NCBI GenBank assembly: GCA_002307135.1
Contig: DBTQ01000027.1
Location: forward strand, 186,001 to 250,000
DNA length: 64,000 nucleotides
Direction of reading: 5' to 3'
Source of the DNA: Bacteroidetes bacterium UBA1312
GTDB taxonomy: Bacteria; Bacteroidota; Bacteroidia; Chitinophagales; Chitinophagaceae
Below are positions 63,906-64,000 of this stretch, piece by piece (position 1 is the first letter of the stretch; each line of letters opens with the position of its first letter). The position numbers were made by a program, and so were the translations under genes. The notes beneath the pieces are model-generated. The model had not been told where the DNA came from, made no database searches, and worked only from the letters and a program-made list of their open reading frames with translations.

Positions 63906-64000
63906 CTAATACTTCGTAAGCGTTTTTATATACTTTTCATTATTGCCGTCGGCAACTTGCAATATATATTGGCCACTGCCAAATTGTTGTGCAGGAATAG
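63906..64000 (-). CDS. Type IX secretion C-terminal sorting domain, end of a gene (partial)
   Basis: On the minus strand the frame from base 63998 reads IPAQQFGSGQYILQVADG, then NNEKYIKTLTKY and stops with TAG at 63906-63908. The GxYxLxV core followed by a short basic tail is the end of a type A C-terminal sorting domain, which directs Bacteroidetes proteins through the type IX secretion system. The cargo part lies beyond the window. Confidence 0.75.
   Translation of the reverse strand, partial: IPAQQFGSGQYILQVADGNNEKYIKTLTKY

Noticed and set aside
1..64000. CRISPR array, insertion sequence or prophage
   Set aside because: No regularly spaced repeats, transposase, integrase or phage structural genes were seen on either strand.

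Overview
The window looks like chromosomal DNA of a low-GC Bacteroidetes bacterium, probably from the Chitinophagales/Sphingobacteriales side. The signs are promoters with a TAnnTTTG -7 element, an OmpH/Skp-type tail, an OmpA-like protein with thrombospondin type 3 repeats, a type IX secretion C-terminal sorting tail at the right edge, lipoproteins, and above all a complete flexirubin-type pigment locus. The taxon is inferred from gene content; no 16S gene is present.

Left part (1-25,650), mostly housekeeping: the end of an OmpH/Skp gene, an amino acid permease overlapping a heptose-phosphate kinase, a CarboxypepD_reg-like exported protein, a DEAD-box helicase, pyruvate carboxylase, an M16 zinc protease, ATP-dependent PEP carboxykinase, a GT-C glycosyltransferase with a TPR tail, UvrA, a polyprenyl diphosphate synthase, a strongly promoted OmpA-family protein, a ZIP transporter with a TraB/GumN protein, and malate dehydrogenase. 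Pyruvate carboxylase, PEP carboxykinase and malate dehydrogenase together cover the pyruvate-oxaloacetate-PEP-malate node. Several genes end in near-perfect palindromic terminators. The only gene-free stretch above 300 bases is 22,370-22,826.

Centre (25,769-56,957): about 30 tightly packed minus-strand genes plus one divergent plus-strand gene form a flexirubin cluster (an aryl polyene esterified to a dialkylresorcinol). The starter is made by a tyrosine ammonia-lyase and probably activated by a PaaK-like ligase. Two ACPs, three Cys-containing ketosynthases, a chain-length-factor-like KS without Cys, a half-length KS-like protein, a FabG reductase and several hotdog proteins build and process the polyene. 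DarA and DarB make the resorcinol. Acyltransferases (LpxL-like, a PlsC domain fused to an MMPL transporter, a BtrH-like protein, a C45 lipoprotein) are candidates for joining and decorating. An ABC transporter, the MMPL protein, a LolA-like carrier and a lipoprotein suggest a dedicated path to the outer membrane. A flavin halogenase-like gene is read divergently from the ammonia-lyase across a 110-bp promoter region.

Right part (56,989-64,000): an exported protein of unknown function, tRNA-Cys(GCA), a LiaF-like membrane protein with a LytS/LytT-type two-component pair, a PaaZ-type aldehyde dehydrogenase/hydratase, a lipoprotein, and the last codons of a type IX-secreted protein. Protein identities come from reading motifs and remembered family sequences; no database search was run.
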